From Kangiellaceae bacterium (GTDB lineage Bacteria; Pseudomonadota; Gammaproteobacteria; Enterobacterales; Kangiellaceae): a stretch of 64,000 bases of DNA. Position numbers and translations under genes: made by a program. Position 1 is the stretch's first letter. Each line of letters opens with the position of its first letter. The notes beneath the pieces were generated by a model that saw only the letters and a program-made list of their open reading frames with translations, searched no databases and was not told where the DNA came from. Shown piece by piece: positions 27,953 to 36,952 of the stretch. The DNA lies in NCBI GenBank assembly GCA_026196875.1, contig JAPHTP010000005.1, forward strand, positions 62,001-126,000, written 5' to 3'.

Positions 27953-30688
27953 TTAAAAATGGGTATCAAATTGAATGTAGTATTCTCTACCGACTGCTGA
28001 ATAATAACCACCACCGTTGGCGAACCAAGGCCAAGTGGTTTGGGTGGGATCCTGGGGCGGCTCTTCATTAGTTAAGTTATTGATACCAAACCGAATTTTC
28101 GTATACTCAGAGTATAGATACCGCATGTTTATGGAAAAGGTCTTCCAGGAATCAATGAACTCTGACTTATCACATTGCAAACAATAAATGCCGGCTAGTT
28201 CATCTATGTAATTCATCCTTAAGGTTGCGCCCAGATTTTCTTTTTGCCAGTCTAGAAGCAAGTTAGTTCTATATTCAGGTAGTTCCCCAAGGCCTATTCT
28301 TTCGATTTGATCAGAATCCGGGGTAAATCGAGTTTCAAAATTCCTTACCCAAGTCGTGTTTGCGTTCACATACCACTTACCTAAGGTATTTTGCCATTCG
28401 TAATTAATTCCGATATCAAAACCGTCGGTCGTCTGCTCCGCAAAATTAATGGCATAGGTTTCAACATAGGCTGAATGCCCGCTAAGAGATCCCATCTCAT
28501 CACGATTGACAAATTCACATAGGAAATCAAATGCAGAACAAACATTTACAATCCATTGAACCGATGGTGCTGCCACCACCTCTTCAAGCTCAATTTTGAA
28601 ATAATCGACGTTAACCGAAAACTCTGAGCTAGGCTCCCAAACCACACCAATATTTAAGTTACTACCTTCTTCCTCAGATAGGTCAATATTCGATAATGTA
28701 TAAGTGTTAACAGACTGTACTAAGGTAGGTCTGCAAGACGGGTCCACACTGGGATCTGGGCAAAAATTACCATTGCTATCGGTTTGAAACTCAGGATCGA
28801 GGATATCGTTAAATCCTCTTGTCGGCCCTCCAAATAAACGCTGCATATCCGGAGCCCTGAAACTTCTCCCCCAAGAAAGGCGGGTTAAAATTGTTTCAGT
28901 AGGCCTATATCCCATTGCCACTCTGGGACTAAAAGCGCTATCAGTTGAAGAATCGTCGTCATAATCATCCCAACGAAGTGCTAAATCCAATTCAAAATTA
29001 TCACTAAAAGGAAAACTCATCTCGGCCCCAATGCCTAGGTGATCTCTTTCTCCTGCCCCAGAACTTGCGCCATCAAAAGCATCCTCTTGGATAACTCTTG
29101 GATCCGGCTCATCTTCATATTTCTCGTGTACCTGCTCTATAGCCAAGGCAAATTGGACGGGACCTGCATCAAAACCAAAATTCATATCTCCGGTTATCGC
29201 AAAATCGAGACTTCGATTAGTTGAGTAAGAATCTTGATTTGCAGTAAATGACAAAGCATCAACTACTGGTTGAGGAATAGGTTCAAATAGGTCTAATCCA
29301 AAGTCAACAGCCTGATTTAATGCGCTCAATAAAATATTGTTGTTTTTAATATCTAATTGGGTTTTATTGTAGGAAACACCAAACTCCCAATCAAAGCTCC
29401 CATTTGCGAAGGTTCCTTCAAGACCCGCTAGAACATTCACAGAGTTGTTCTTGATCTTCGTCTGGCGCGGTCCGAATTCAACTAGCCTTCTGACAAAAAA
29501 ACCAGACTCTTCATTTGCAGTGCCAGCGGTTGGATTATTAACATCTGAACCAAGAAGAATTCCGCCAAAATTGAAAACAGCGCTACCAAATCCGTTAAAA
29601 GGTGCACCGCCATAAAAATTAGGTTCAAACTGTAAATCGGTTTCGGAAGTTGAATACCCAACTCGGCCAAAAAACGTTAAGTCGGGGTTGATCCCATATG
29701 ACAACCGGCTCATCACTGAGCCTCTTTCTTGTGGTGCAATCAATTGACGATATGGGGCTCTATCAAAACCACACCACAATTCACCAGTATTAAAAAAGTT
29801 AACCTCAGTATTAGGTTGGCCAAGTCCACCGAGTGGATCATTTGCGGTACCGCAATCAGGATGCTGATAGACAGTTCCTGTCTCGCGCCCATAAAAACTT
29901 GCACCGCCTCCGCTATAAGTACCTCGAGAATTTGCTACATCGCTGGCGGCATAATTTCTTTGCGTAGCCCACAACGGATCTTGATTCCAAAAGTCGACAA
30001 TTAAATCGATTTGCGTATCCCCGCTACGCGCACCTGTCATTAGATTAAATCGATGATTTTCAAACCCACCATCACTGGTATCAGCATACCGATAATTCAA
30101 AGTGATGCCTTCAATATCTTTGCGTGTAATTACGTTAATCACACCTGATACAGCATCGCTTCCATATACGGCAGAAGCACCATCAGTTAACACATCGATC
30201 CTTTCTACAAAAGCCATCGGGATTGATGATAAATCGACGAAATTACTCGTCCCACCTATGCCTATTGGATAGATGGGCAATCTTCGCCCATCGACCAAAA
30301 CAAGTGTATGTCCAAATCCAATGCCGCGAAGATTTACAGACGAAGCTCCCGGAGTAAAACCAAATGTAAATGAGCTATCCAGCGTACCGCCCGTGTTTTG
30401 AGTCAAACTGTCAACAACGTCTTTTACGGTTGCAAATCCTTGCTTATCTATGTCTTCTCTGCTAATCGACAAAATAGGAGATAAGTTATTGATATCAATC
30501 TTTTTTATACGGGTTCCTGTAACTGTAATTTTCTTATCTTCTTTTTCCAATTCAGAATTTTCAGACGCAAATACGGGCTTACTAACTGTCATGCCAACAG
30601 CCAAACCTGAAGCTAAAAAAAGTTTAATTGTTTTTGAAAAATTGAATGTTTGCAAAGCGATATCGTTTTTATTACGAGTTATATTCAT
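27953..30688 (-). CDS. TonB-dependent receptor (paralogue of the one at 42,633-45,302)
   Basis: This is a 911-residue outer-membrane active transporter. A 41-residue signal peptide precedes an acidic linker and the TonB-box-like KKITVTGTRIKK. The plug domain (LVLVDGRRLP, YGSDAVSGVINVITRKD) and a 22-strand-type barrel ending in aromatic Phe (QFDTHF) follow. It is strikingly close to the receptor at 42,633-45,302 along its whole length: shared blocks include SSFTFGFTP / QSFTFGFTP, NDPLGGLGQP / NDALGGLGQP, WCGFDR and GFFVRRLVE. The substrate is unknown. It lies 125 nt downstream of a TPR-sulfotransferase gene and may be read from the promoter of that gene. Confidence 0.93.
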   Translation of the reverse strand: MNITRNKNDIALQTFNFSKTIKLFLASGLAVGMTVSKPVFASENSELEKEDKKITVTGTRIKKIDINNLSPILSISREDIDKQGFATVKDVVDSLTQNTGGTLDSSFTFGFTPGASSVNLRGIGFGHTLVLVDGRRLPIYPIGIGGTSNFVDLSSIPMAFVERIDVLTDGASAVYGSDAVSGVINVITRKDIEGITLNYRYADTSDGGFENHRFNLMTGARSGDTQIDLIVDFWNQDPLWATQRNYAASDVANSRGTYSGGGASFYGRETGTVYQHPDCGTANDPLGGLGQPNTEVNFFNTGELWCGFDRAPYRQLIAPQERGSVMSRLSYGINPDLTFFGRVGYSTSETDLQFEPNFYGGAPFNGFGSAVFNFGGILLGSDVNNPTAGTANEESGFFVRRLVEFGPRQTKIKNNSVNVLAGLEGTFANGSFDWEFGVSYNKTQLDIKNNNILLSALNQAVDFGLDLFEPIPQPVVDALSFTANQDSYSTNRSLDFAITGDMNFGFDAGPVQFALAIEQVHEKYEDEPDPRVIQEDAFDGASSGAGERDHLGIGAEMSFPFSDNFELDLALRWDDYDDDSSTDSAFSPRVAMGYRPTETILTRLSWGRSFRAPDMQRLFGGPTRGFNDILDPEFQTDSNGNFCPDPSVDPSCRPTLVQSVNTYTLSNIDLSEEEGSNLNIGVVWEPSSEFSVNVDYFKIELEEVVAAPSVQWIVNVCSAFDFLCEFVNRDEMGSLSGHSAYVETYAINFAEQTTDGFDIGINYEWQNTLGKWYVNANTTWVRNFETRFTPDSDQIERIGLGELPEYRTNLLLDWQKENLGATLRMNYIDELAGIYCLQCDKSEFIDSWKTFSINMRYLYSEYTKIRFGINNLTNEEPPQDPTQTTWPWFANGGGYYSAVGREYYIQFDTHF

Positions 30689-30813
30689 TATCTAAAGCAG
30701 GAGTTCCCACAATATCTTCTCAGGCCAAAGATATCAAATTTTCATTGCAAATGCAGTTTTTTGCTTGTCTAGATCACATAAAAACAATTAATAGAACGCC
30801 AAACAAAATATTA

Positions 30814-32211
30814 TTACTTCTCAAAAAGAGAAGAATAGTTTCGCCAACGTCCTATTGAACGAGCGTGCAGAGGTTCTCTGACTTGCCACAAGCTGGCAGT
30901 TTTGACTACTTGCTGTCGAGGCCGGTCAACTAAATTTTGCGGAGAAGATAATTGCAAAAATTCGAAAATTCGTTCCAACGACGTTTCAGGATTTGCAATT
31001 AACTGTTCGTAATCCACCGTCAATATGTTGCGAGGGAATTTTCGTTTCCAAAAATTGATAATTTCTTGCTCTAAAGATTGATAGTGCTGAATAGAGTCGA
31101 CTTGGTTTGCGTATACAAATTTGTTTGAAAGTTGTTGGCCTAAAATAGAAACCGCGTTATCTCGAGGGTCGCGCCTTGTATGAAGGATTTTAGCATTGGG
31201 GAAAATAGTCAAAATTAACCCAAGATATAAAAAATTATCTGGGCGCTTGTCAATTAAGTAATCGGCACCGGGAAATCGAGACCTACAGTCTTTTAAATAG
31301 TCTTGTGCTAGTTGAGATAATTGTTGTTCACCGTTGATATAATTTTCCGGTTTCCACCAAGGTGTTTTGAAAGCTAGTTGAGGAAAAAAATCTAACTCGC
31401 CTGCCGCAGTGATCTGCTTATGTCGAGCTAACAGTTGTTCCAGCAAGGTCGAGCCTGAACGAAACATTCCACAAATGAAAAATGGAGACTCCGTACGTTC
31501 TGCCTTTTGTATTTGAACGAGGTTTGTCTCAAAACTATCGCAAATGTCGTTCATTAATTGAACGAAGTGTTCTGGATTATAATCACCTACTCTACTTCGG
31601 CTTAACTGATTTGCTTCATCGAGATTAGCTAACGCCTCGTCATAACTTTGCCTATCATCACAGATCTTGGCCAATGAATATAGCAAGGACTCTTTTTGCG
31701 GAACTTCCAAGTTACTACGTCTCAATGTTCTGCGTATTTTTTTTTCAACGATCAGATTATTCTTATCTAAGTAGGCAAGTCTTACCAAAGCTTCAGAGTA
31801 GCCTGGTGAAATCTTTAGAATTTGATTATAAATATCTCTCGCTTTATCTTTCTGGCCATGCTCCTCTTGCAAGCCGCCGAGATTAAACATGGCAGGGACA
31901 TAATTGGCATCTATTCGCAGTGCCGTTCGATAATTGGCCTGTGCTTCATCATATTGATTCAATTCAGCATAAATCACGCCTAAGTTGGTATAGATTTCTT
32001 GCTGCTTGCTAGCGCCTAACTCGATCGCTTTGTGGTAATTGAATATCGCTTCCGAAAAGTCGCGCGAGTGTTTGTATAAAAAGGCAAGGTTGTAATAGGC
32101 GTCAGCATCGGATGGATTTTCATCTATGTGCTTTTGGTAAAGGGATATCGCATTCTTATGCTCTCCCTTTTGAGACATAACCCAGGCTTGTTGAAAAATG
32201 CTATCCGACAT
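30814..32211 (-). CDS. TPR-repeat sulfotransferase family protein
   Basis: The 465-residue cytoplasmic protein has no signal peptide. Residues 1-150 hold about four tetratricopeptide repeats (ADAYYNLAFLYKHSRDFSEAIFNYHKAI style), and further helices run to about 230. The C-terminal half is a P-loop sulfotransferase. Its 5'-phosphosulfate loop is FRSGSTLLEQLL (250-261), and the 3'-phosphate region reads HTRRDPRDNAVS near 355. PAPS-dependent transfer to an unknown acceptor is the family expectation; the TPR part probably binds the acceptor protein. It sits between two receptor genes on the same strand, 86 nt after one (past a terminator) and 125 nt before the other. Confidence 0.85.
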   Translation of the reverse strand: MSDSIFQQAWVMSQKGEHKNAISLYQKHIDENPSDADAYYNLAFLYKHSRDFSEAIFNYHKAIELGASKQQEIYTNLGVIYAELNQYDEAQANYRTALRIDANYVPAMFNLGGLQEEHGQKDKARDIYNQILKISPGYSEALVRLAYLDKNNLIVEKKIRRTLRRSNLEVPQKESLLYSLAKICDDRQSYDEALANLDEANQLSRSRVGDYNPEHFVQLMNDICDSFETNLVQIQKAERTESPFFICGMFRSGSTLLEQLLARHKQITAAGELDFFPQLAFKTPWWKPENYINGEQQLSQLAQDYLKDCRSRFPGADYLIDKRPDNFLYLGLILTIFPNAKILHTRRDPRDNAVSILGQQLSNKFVYANQVDSIQHYQSLEQEIINFWKRKFPRNILTVDYEQLIANPETSLERIFEFLQLSSPQNLVDRPRQQVVKTASLWQVREPLHARSIGRWRNYSSLFEK

Positions 32212-32234
32212 TAAATTCGCAAGTGTAAAAAAGC

Positions 32235-32258
32235 GAAGCTAGCCAATTGGCTAGCTTC
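32235..32258 (-). terminator. Intrinsic terminator between receptor and TPR-sulfotransferase genes
   Basis: A 24-nt perfect palindrome built on GAAGCTAGCC is followed on the minus strand by GC and six Ts. It lies 39 nt past the receptor stop and just before the sulfotransferase gene. Confidence 0.88.
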
Positions 32259-32296
32259 TTGGTTTTAAGTAAGTTCTAAGTTTTAAAATTACCCTC

Positions 32297-35185
32297 TTAC
32301 AGAGTGTAAGTTACACCGGCAAATACATAACGTCCCAATATGTCATAAGAACCAGGAAAAGTGTTTCCGTTTCCTATACTTGAAGGTGCATTGGGTACAA
32401 TCGGTGGAGCCTCGTCTAGCAAGTTCTTAATACCAAAACGTAACTTGGTCTCACCGGTTACATCCCAGGTTGCGCCGATATCTAGATAGTTTTGCGCATC
32501 CAGAGTCGTTGGTCCATTGTTTAACTCGTCAGCTTCACCAAAGTAGCGGAATGTACCGGTAAACGTCATATCCCACGGCGTTATCCAAGTTGCAACCAAA
32601 TTCCAGCGCCATTCTGGGCGAGGATTGGTACAAGAAGTTCTATCCCATTTACCAACACACTCAATAACATCGGAGACTGGTGTAGGTTGGTTATTAAACT
32701 CCATTAAATAAGTACCTAATACATTAAGGTTTAACTTGCCGTTTTCCCCCATTTCATATTCATAAGAAACGTCAAAGTCAAGGCCTTCAGTCTCGAGGAA
32801 ACCAATGTTTAGGTTGGTTTGTAGGATGTTGTCTTGCCCAATCCACAGAGTTTCGGTCGGTCCACGGTTGATCATGTCACAGAAAGACTGCACATTATCG
32901 ATAGCGCATTTTTCAAGAATAAAATCAGCAGGAATTGTGCTGATCGCCTTTTGAACATCGATATTGAAGTAGTCCAATGCTACATCTAATCCTTCCATCG
33001 GCGAGAAAACTACGCCAAAAGAAGTCGTATCTGACTCTTCAGGATCCAGATCAGGATTACCGCCCTCAAAGCCATTGTATTGGCCGGCAGGACTATCTGC
33101 GATTGTTCCGTAACGCGCAGCGGTTACCCCTGTACGCTCACATTGCTCTAAAGTGTAAGTTGGGTTTGCCCCTGCACAAGGGTCTTCATCCATATTAAAT
33201 AGTCCGATTACCTGCGGCTCAAACAACTCCCTGATATTTGCGTGGCGGGTTGCACTCTGCAAGCTCGCTCTAAACTTCAAACTATCATTCACTTCCCAGT
33301 CTAATGCGACCTTGTAGGTATCGGTTGTTTTACCGCTAGAATAATCAGAATATCGATATCCAAAATCCAATGTGATGTAATTAGCAAAGTCAGAATCTTC
33401 GACCAGCGGTAAACTCAATTCACCAAAGAATTCAGTCGCATCCAATGCCCCGGTAACCGCGGAAGTAGGCCCTCCCTGTCCGGCACCATCACCAGAAAGG
33501 AATCCAATGTCCGGATTGTAGGTCAACTTATCTTCACGGAATTCATACCCAACAACGGCGCTCGCGCCATTAGTTGCTCCAGGCATAACCCAACCGGCAT
33601 CAGTCAGATCACCGGACAAGAATCCTACAAACTGAGTTGATTCAGTGTCTCCGTCTGCAAACAATGGAAGGACAAGGTAGTTGATCATGTTTTGAGTTAC
33701 AGCCCCGGTTTCGAACACGTTCCAAGGCACACAATTAGGATCACTGCCATCAACAACTGATTGACAGACAATGTTGCCACCGCCATCAGTAGTTGCATTT
33801 AGTGCCCTTTGAATACGAGTGGTCGACAAGTCATTGTTATAAACTTCACTCATGATAACTGTTGAATAGTTACCGAATACGTCATAACTCCAGTTTTCAT
33901 TCAGATCACCGCGAACTCCAATCACGCCACGATAAGAGGTGTGTCTCAAATCATTATTACGCGGCCCGCCTTCCACATTACGGCGGCCGATGTAAGCGGT
34001 TTGAATATCATTCACTGTCAATCCAAACTGTCCGCACAATTGTTGGAACTGTTGAGCAGACAGGAAGGGATTACTACAAGGAATTTGATTGGTCACAAAG
34101 AAAGCACCTGAAGGCGCTATTTGAGCATTACTGCGGTCATCCATGAAATTAAACTCAGCGTATATTTCTGAATCATTTGATATTTCATAGTGAGCAAACG
34201 CTCCTGCGGTGCGCCTTTCATCCGGTCTTTGGAAATGGTTTAGCGGTCCGTAGTTATAGAGAGAGTTAAATGGAACAAAATCGGTTCCATCAACCTGAAA
34301 ATCGAACCCTCCGGCAAAATCGGTAACACGCGTATCAGGAATAGTACTCGAGCCCGCACACACCAAGTCAGTTCCATCTAAATCTAATGCACAACTACTA
34401 TAGTCTCGAGTATCCTGAGTGATTGATTCAATGTCTCGAATGGTCGCATAGGCCGTTACATTGCCTTTTCCGTTTGCACTATTAGCGCCCAGGATTATGG
34501 AAAAGTCATTAGTATCACCATCAGATACACTACCACTGGCGGTTTCAAATCCAGATGACCTAACCAAATTTTGGATCTCTGAGTTATCATTATCATGTTG
34601 ATAGAAACTGTACTGATAATCTAACTGCACACCTTCAAAATCTTTCTTCATGATGAAGTTGATTACACCGGCAATAGCATCAGAGCCATAAGTAGCTGAC
34701 GAACCACCGGTTAACAGCTCAACTCTCTCTATTAGGCCCGCTGGAATTTGATTGATATCAGCCCCAGCTCCATCTGCCTTAGGAGAACCAACCGGAAGTC
34801 TCCTACCATCAATTAAGGTTAAGGTTCTTTCAGCGCCTAAAAAGCGCAGATCGACAGTTGCAGTCCCTACCGCACCATTAGCGGTACCAGATACTTGCCC
34901 AGGAAATACTTGCGGCAATTCATTGAGCAAGTCTTCGACCTTGGTAATACCTCTTATTTGAAAGTCTTCTGAACCAACAGTTGTGACAGGCGAAGCTGTC
35001 ATAAGATTGGAGCGTTTAATTCTAGAACCAGTGATGACGATTTTTTGTTCTTCACCATCAGCCTCTTCCCCATCTGCTTCTGCGGCAGAAAGGTTAGTGG
35101 TTAGTCCCGTTGCCCCGAGAGTTCCACAAACTAGTGCAAAGCGTATTGCTCTGGCCAGCCTGCTATGTTTATTACGTGCTAACAT
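32297..35185 (-). CDS. TonB-dependent receptor
   Basis: The 962-residue outer-membrane receptor has a signal peptide (about 1-35), an acidic linker with the repeat ADGEEADGEE, then QKIVITGSRIKR and a plug domain (LTLIDGRRLPVGSP, YGSDAIAGVINFIMKKD). The barrel ends in FAGVTYTL, with Leu and not Phe as the last residue. Its plug carries a PGQVSGTANGAVGTATVDLRF stretch typical of the proteobacterial TBDR clade without SusD partners. It is transcribed away from the winged-helix regulator gene across a 646-nt region that holds phased TTGAA half-sites. A strong terminator follows, then the TPR-sulfotransferase. Confidence 0.93.
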   Translation of the reverse strand: MLARNKHSRLARAIRFALVCGTLGATGLTTNLSAAEADGEEADGEEQKIVITGSRIKRSNLMTASPVTTVGSEDFQIRGITKVEDLLNELPQVFPGQVSGTANGAVGTATVDLRFLGAERTLTLIDGRRLPVGSPKADGAGADINQIPAGLIERVELLTGGSSATYGSDAIAGVINFIMKKDFEGVQLDYQYSFYQHDNDNSEIQNLVRSSGFETASGSVSDGDTNDFSIILGANSANGKGNVTAYATIRDIESITQDTRDYSSCALDLDGTDLVCAGSSTIPDTRVTDFAGGFDFQVDGTDFVPFNSLYNYGPLNHFQRPDERRTAGAFAHYEISNDSEIYAEFNFMDDRSNAQIAPSGAFFVTNQIPCSNPFLSAQQFQQLCGQFGLTVNDIQTAYIGRRNVEGGPRNNDLRHTSYRGVIGVRGDLNENWSYDVFGNYSTVIMSEVYNNDLSTTRIQRALNATTDGGGNIVCQSVVDGSDPNCVPWNVFETGAVTQNMINYLVLPLFADGDTESTQFVGFLSGDLTDAGWVMPGATNGASAVVGYEFREDKLTYNPDIGFLSGDGAGQGGPTSAVTGALDATEFFGELSLPLVEDSDFANYITLDFGYRYSDYSSGKTTDTYKVALDWEVNDSLKFRASLQSATRHANIRELFEPQVIGLFNMDEDPCAGANPTYTLEQCERTGVTAARYGTIADSPAGQYNGFEGGNPDLDPEESDTTSFGVVFSPMEGLDVALDYFNIDVQKAISTIPADFILEKCAIDNVQSFCDMINRGPTETLWIGQDNILQTNLNIGFLETEGLDFDVSYEYEMGENGKLNLNVLGTYLMEFNNQPTPVSDVIECVGKWDRTSCTNPRPEWRWNLVATWITPWDMTFTGTFRYFGEADELNNGPTTLDAQNYLDIGATWDVTGETKLRFGIKNLLDEAPPIVPNAPSSIGNGNTFPGSYDILGRYVFAGVTYTL

Positions 35186-35831
35186 AGAATTTCTCCCTTC
35201 AAAGTTGAATTTATAATTTATTACTAATATTTATTAGGCTTTTTCTTCCGGATAACGACTTCGTAAAATCTCTACGAACTGCAACCGTACAACTATCAAG
35301 AAATGAGCAACTATGTAATATGTTGCTCTATCATCAAACTAAATAGACGATGGGCGTACAAGAGATAAAACGTTGAAATTTTGTTGAAAAAACATTCAAC
35401 AAATTTCCCGGATGGACATATTCATGGTGTTCAAAATTAACTCAAGAAATAATACTTCTTTGAAATAATTTTCAATGTTTTTTAAATAACTTTCATTGCA
35501 AATTAGAGATAATAAACAGCAAAATACGAAAATTTTCGTAAATATTGACTTTTTTTAGCAGCAGATGCTTTTTGATTCGTCCGAACCGACAAAGGAATTA
35601 TTTCAACAAATTCAAGCAACTCCACTGTTTTCAGGGCCTAAAAGACCGAGTTAGGCCTTGAAATTAGCCACTCAGATAAACACTTTGAAACACTTACAAA
35701 CAATTATCTGTATTTCATAAAGTTATAATTTCCTTGAATTATTAACCAAACCAGTGTATTAATACGAATAACTTCGTAGTTACATGAAATTGACTAAACC
35801 TACCGTCGTTTAGTAAACCGAGTAAAACTTT
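35186..35831. promoter_or_regulatory. Divergent control region between a receptor and the winged-helix regulator
   Basis: This 646-nt AT-rich region has no gene. On the plus strand TTGAA occurs at 35,373-35,377 and 35,384-35,388 (11 bp apart), with TTCAA in the same phase at 35,395. TTCAA/CTCAA lies at 35,430/35,441. TTGAA, TTCAA and TTAAA lie at 35,460, 35,471 and 35,482. Seen from the minus-strand receptor (start 35,185) the nearest pair is about 190 nt upstream. I read this as a version of the operator arrays found before the plus-strand receptors, with weaker support. Confidence 0.5.
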
Positions 35832-36284
35832 ATGAGAACGCTAAGATTCAATGATCAATTAAACTCTGTTCGATTTTGCGACTGTCTTCTAGATGGGGAG
35901 ACTCAAACATTGCATACCTCCAGCGGAGTCGTCAGATTAAGAAGTAAACTCTGGCTTGTCTTAAATACGCTAGTCAACAATCCGAATCGACTGGTTCTTA
36001 GAGAAGACTTAGTAAAAGATATTTGGCGTGGCAATAACTATACTGGCGAGCAAGGATTAACCCATGCAGTTTGTCATTTGCGCCGAATTCTTAAAAAGTA
36101 CGAAATTTCTGCCTCAATTATAACTTTGCCTAAAAAGGGGTATATATTGCAATTCAATGGCGAAAATTCGGTAAACGCAAATTCTGAAAATAGAATGGAC
36201 GGTTTTTATCAAATGAATAATTTCTCACAGGAACAACTTCAACCATATTCAAATGATTTTGAAATCAGTTACATCATAAGCTAA
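35832..36284 (+). CDS. Stand-alone PhoB/OmpR-type winged-helix transcriptional regulator
   Basis: The 150-residue protein consists almost wholly of a C-terminal-type trans_reg_C winged helix (about residues 20-112). Visible parts are the N-terminal strands (LLDGETQTLHTSSGVVRLRSK), the helix LWLVLNTLVNNPNRLVLREDLVKDIW, the recognition helix TGEQGLTHAVCHLRRIL and the wing hairpin ITLPKKGYIL. There is no receiver domain in front and no membrane segment behind, unlike PhoB or CadC/ToxR. The last 35 residues are polar and unrecognised. It lies between two divergent receptor genes in the island, so local control of receptors is the simplest inference. Confidence 0.85.
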   Translation: MRTLRFNDQLNSVRFCDCLLDGETQTLHTSSGVVRLRSKLWLVLNTLVNNPNRLVLREDLVKDIWRGNNYTGEQGLTHAVCHLRRILKKYEISASIITLPKKGYILQFNGENSVNANSENRMDGFYQMNNFSQEQLQPYSNDFEISYIIS

Positions 36285-36521
36285 TAAAACCTATTCTGTT
36301 GGGCTTACCATTTAACAGACAAATTGTAGTGCTTCCGTGATCAGAGGTAGTCAGGCTACCTCTCGAAGCCTATCCTAAAATCCCTCTTCTCCTTACATAC
36401 GGTTAATTGAAGCACAGCTTTATGACTTCATAAGTTGAGCAGAACAACTCTCTCTATTTCAATAATTTTTGAATGCCGATATTTCTCTTTGCAATAGCAG
36501 AGAACTTTTCTTTTTTATAAG

Positions 36522-36591
36522 TAAAAAAAAACCCTCGGATCGGCAGATCATGAGGGTTTACAACCAGGGATGTAGCGTTTAACTTGCTACC
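36522..36591 (-). ncRNA. Candidate small RNA with own promoter and terminator
   Basis: On the minus strand a -35 TTGAGT (36,625-36,620), a 17-nt spacer and a -10 TCTTAT (36,602-36,597) would start transcription near 36,590. The first bases form a hairpin (GTAGC / GCTAC, 36,572-36,590). After a short linker, an 8-bp terminator stem (AAACCCTC / GAGGGTTT, 36,529-36,559) is followed by a total of nine Us. No minus-strand protein gene lies upstream that this terminator could serve. Expression and role are not known. Confidence 0.4.
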
Positions 36592-36636
36592 CCTATATAA
36601 GACTATTTTTCGAACAAAAACTCAATACTAGTTCGA

Positions 36637-36663
36637 TTGAAAAATTATTGAAAATAGGTTGAA
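36637..36663 (+). promoter_or_regulatory. Distal phased half-site array upstream of the 36,953 receptor
   Basis: Three TTGAA pentamers lie at 36,637, 36,648 and 36,659, at exact 11-bp steps and in the same orientation, with CTCAA in phase at 36,670. The geometry fits direct-repeat binding by a PhoB-type winged-helix protein. The array also overlaps the upstream part of the candidate small RNA promoter region. Confidence 0.55.
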
Positions 36664-36782
36664 AGTTTTCTCAATAAAACGATCCATAAAACCACAGAAA
36701 AATTAAGCTTAATAGTTACTTTTTTTCATAAGAAAAACGGAATAAAGGTTACAATTTGTAAAAGTTCATCAACGAAAATAAA

Positions 36783-36849
36783 TTCAATACTAATTCAACA
36801 TTTCTTAAAGATTACCGGGATTGTCTCGGCTATCTAATTTTGCTTTTAT
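36783..36849 (+). promoter_or_regulatory. Proximal half-site array and promoter of the 36,953 receptor
   Basis: TTCAA at 36,783 and 36,794 and TTAAA at 36,805 lie at 11-bp steps. Eleven bases later comes TTGTCT (36,821-36,826), a 17-nt spacer and TTTTAT (36,844-36,849), a plausible -35/-10 pair. An activator array just upstream of -35 is the PhoB-like layout. The last half-site ends 144 nt before the ATG. Confidence 0.5.
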
Positions 36850-36952
36850 AGCGGCCCAAGCTGGGAATCTCAAATCTTAATAAGCGTTACTTCTGCAAAT
36901 CAGATATTGAGACGAGGCTTTATAGAACAATCAACCAATACAGGGTAAACCA

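Larger units (their letters stand above)
36285..36952. other. Intergenic region between regulator and receptor genes
   Basis: 668 nt without a gene. It holds a perfect 8-bp hairpin at 36,343-36,363 (AGAGGTAG / CTACCTCT, no U-run), a candidate minus-strand small RNA at 36,522-36,591, two phased half-site arrays (36,637-36,663 and 36,783-36,809) and the probable receptor promoter at 36,821-36,849. Confidence 0.6.
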
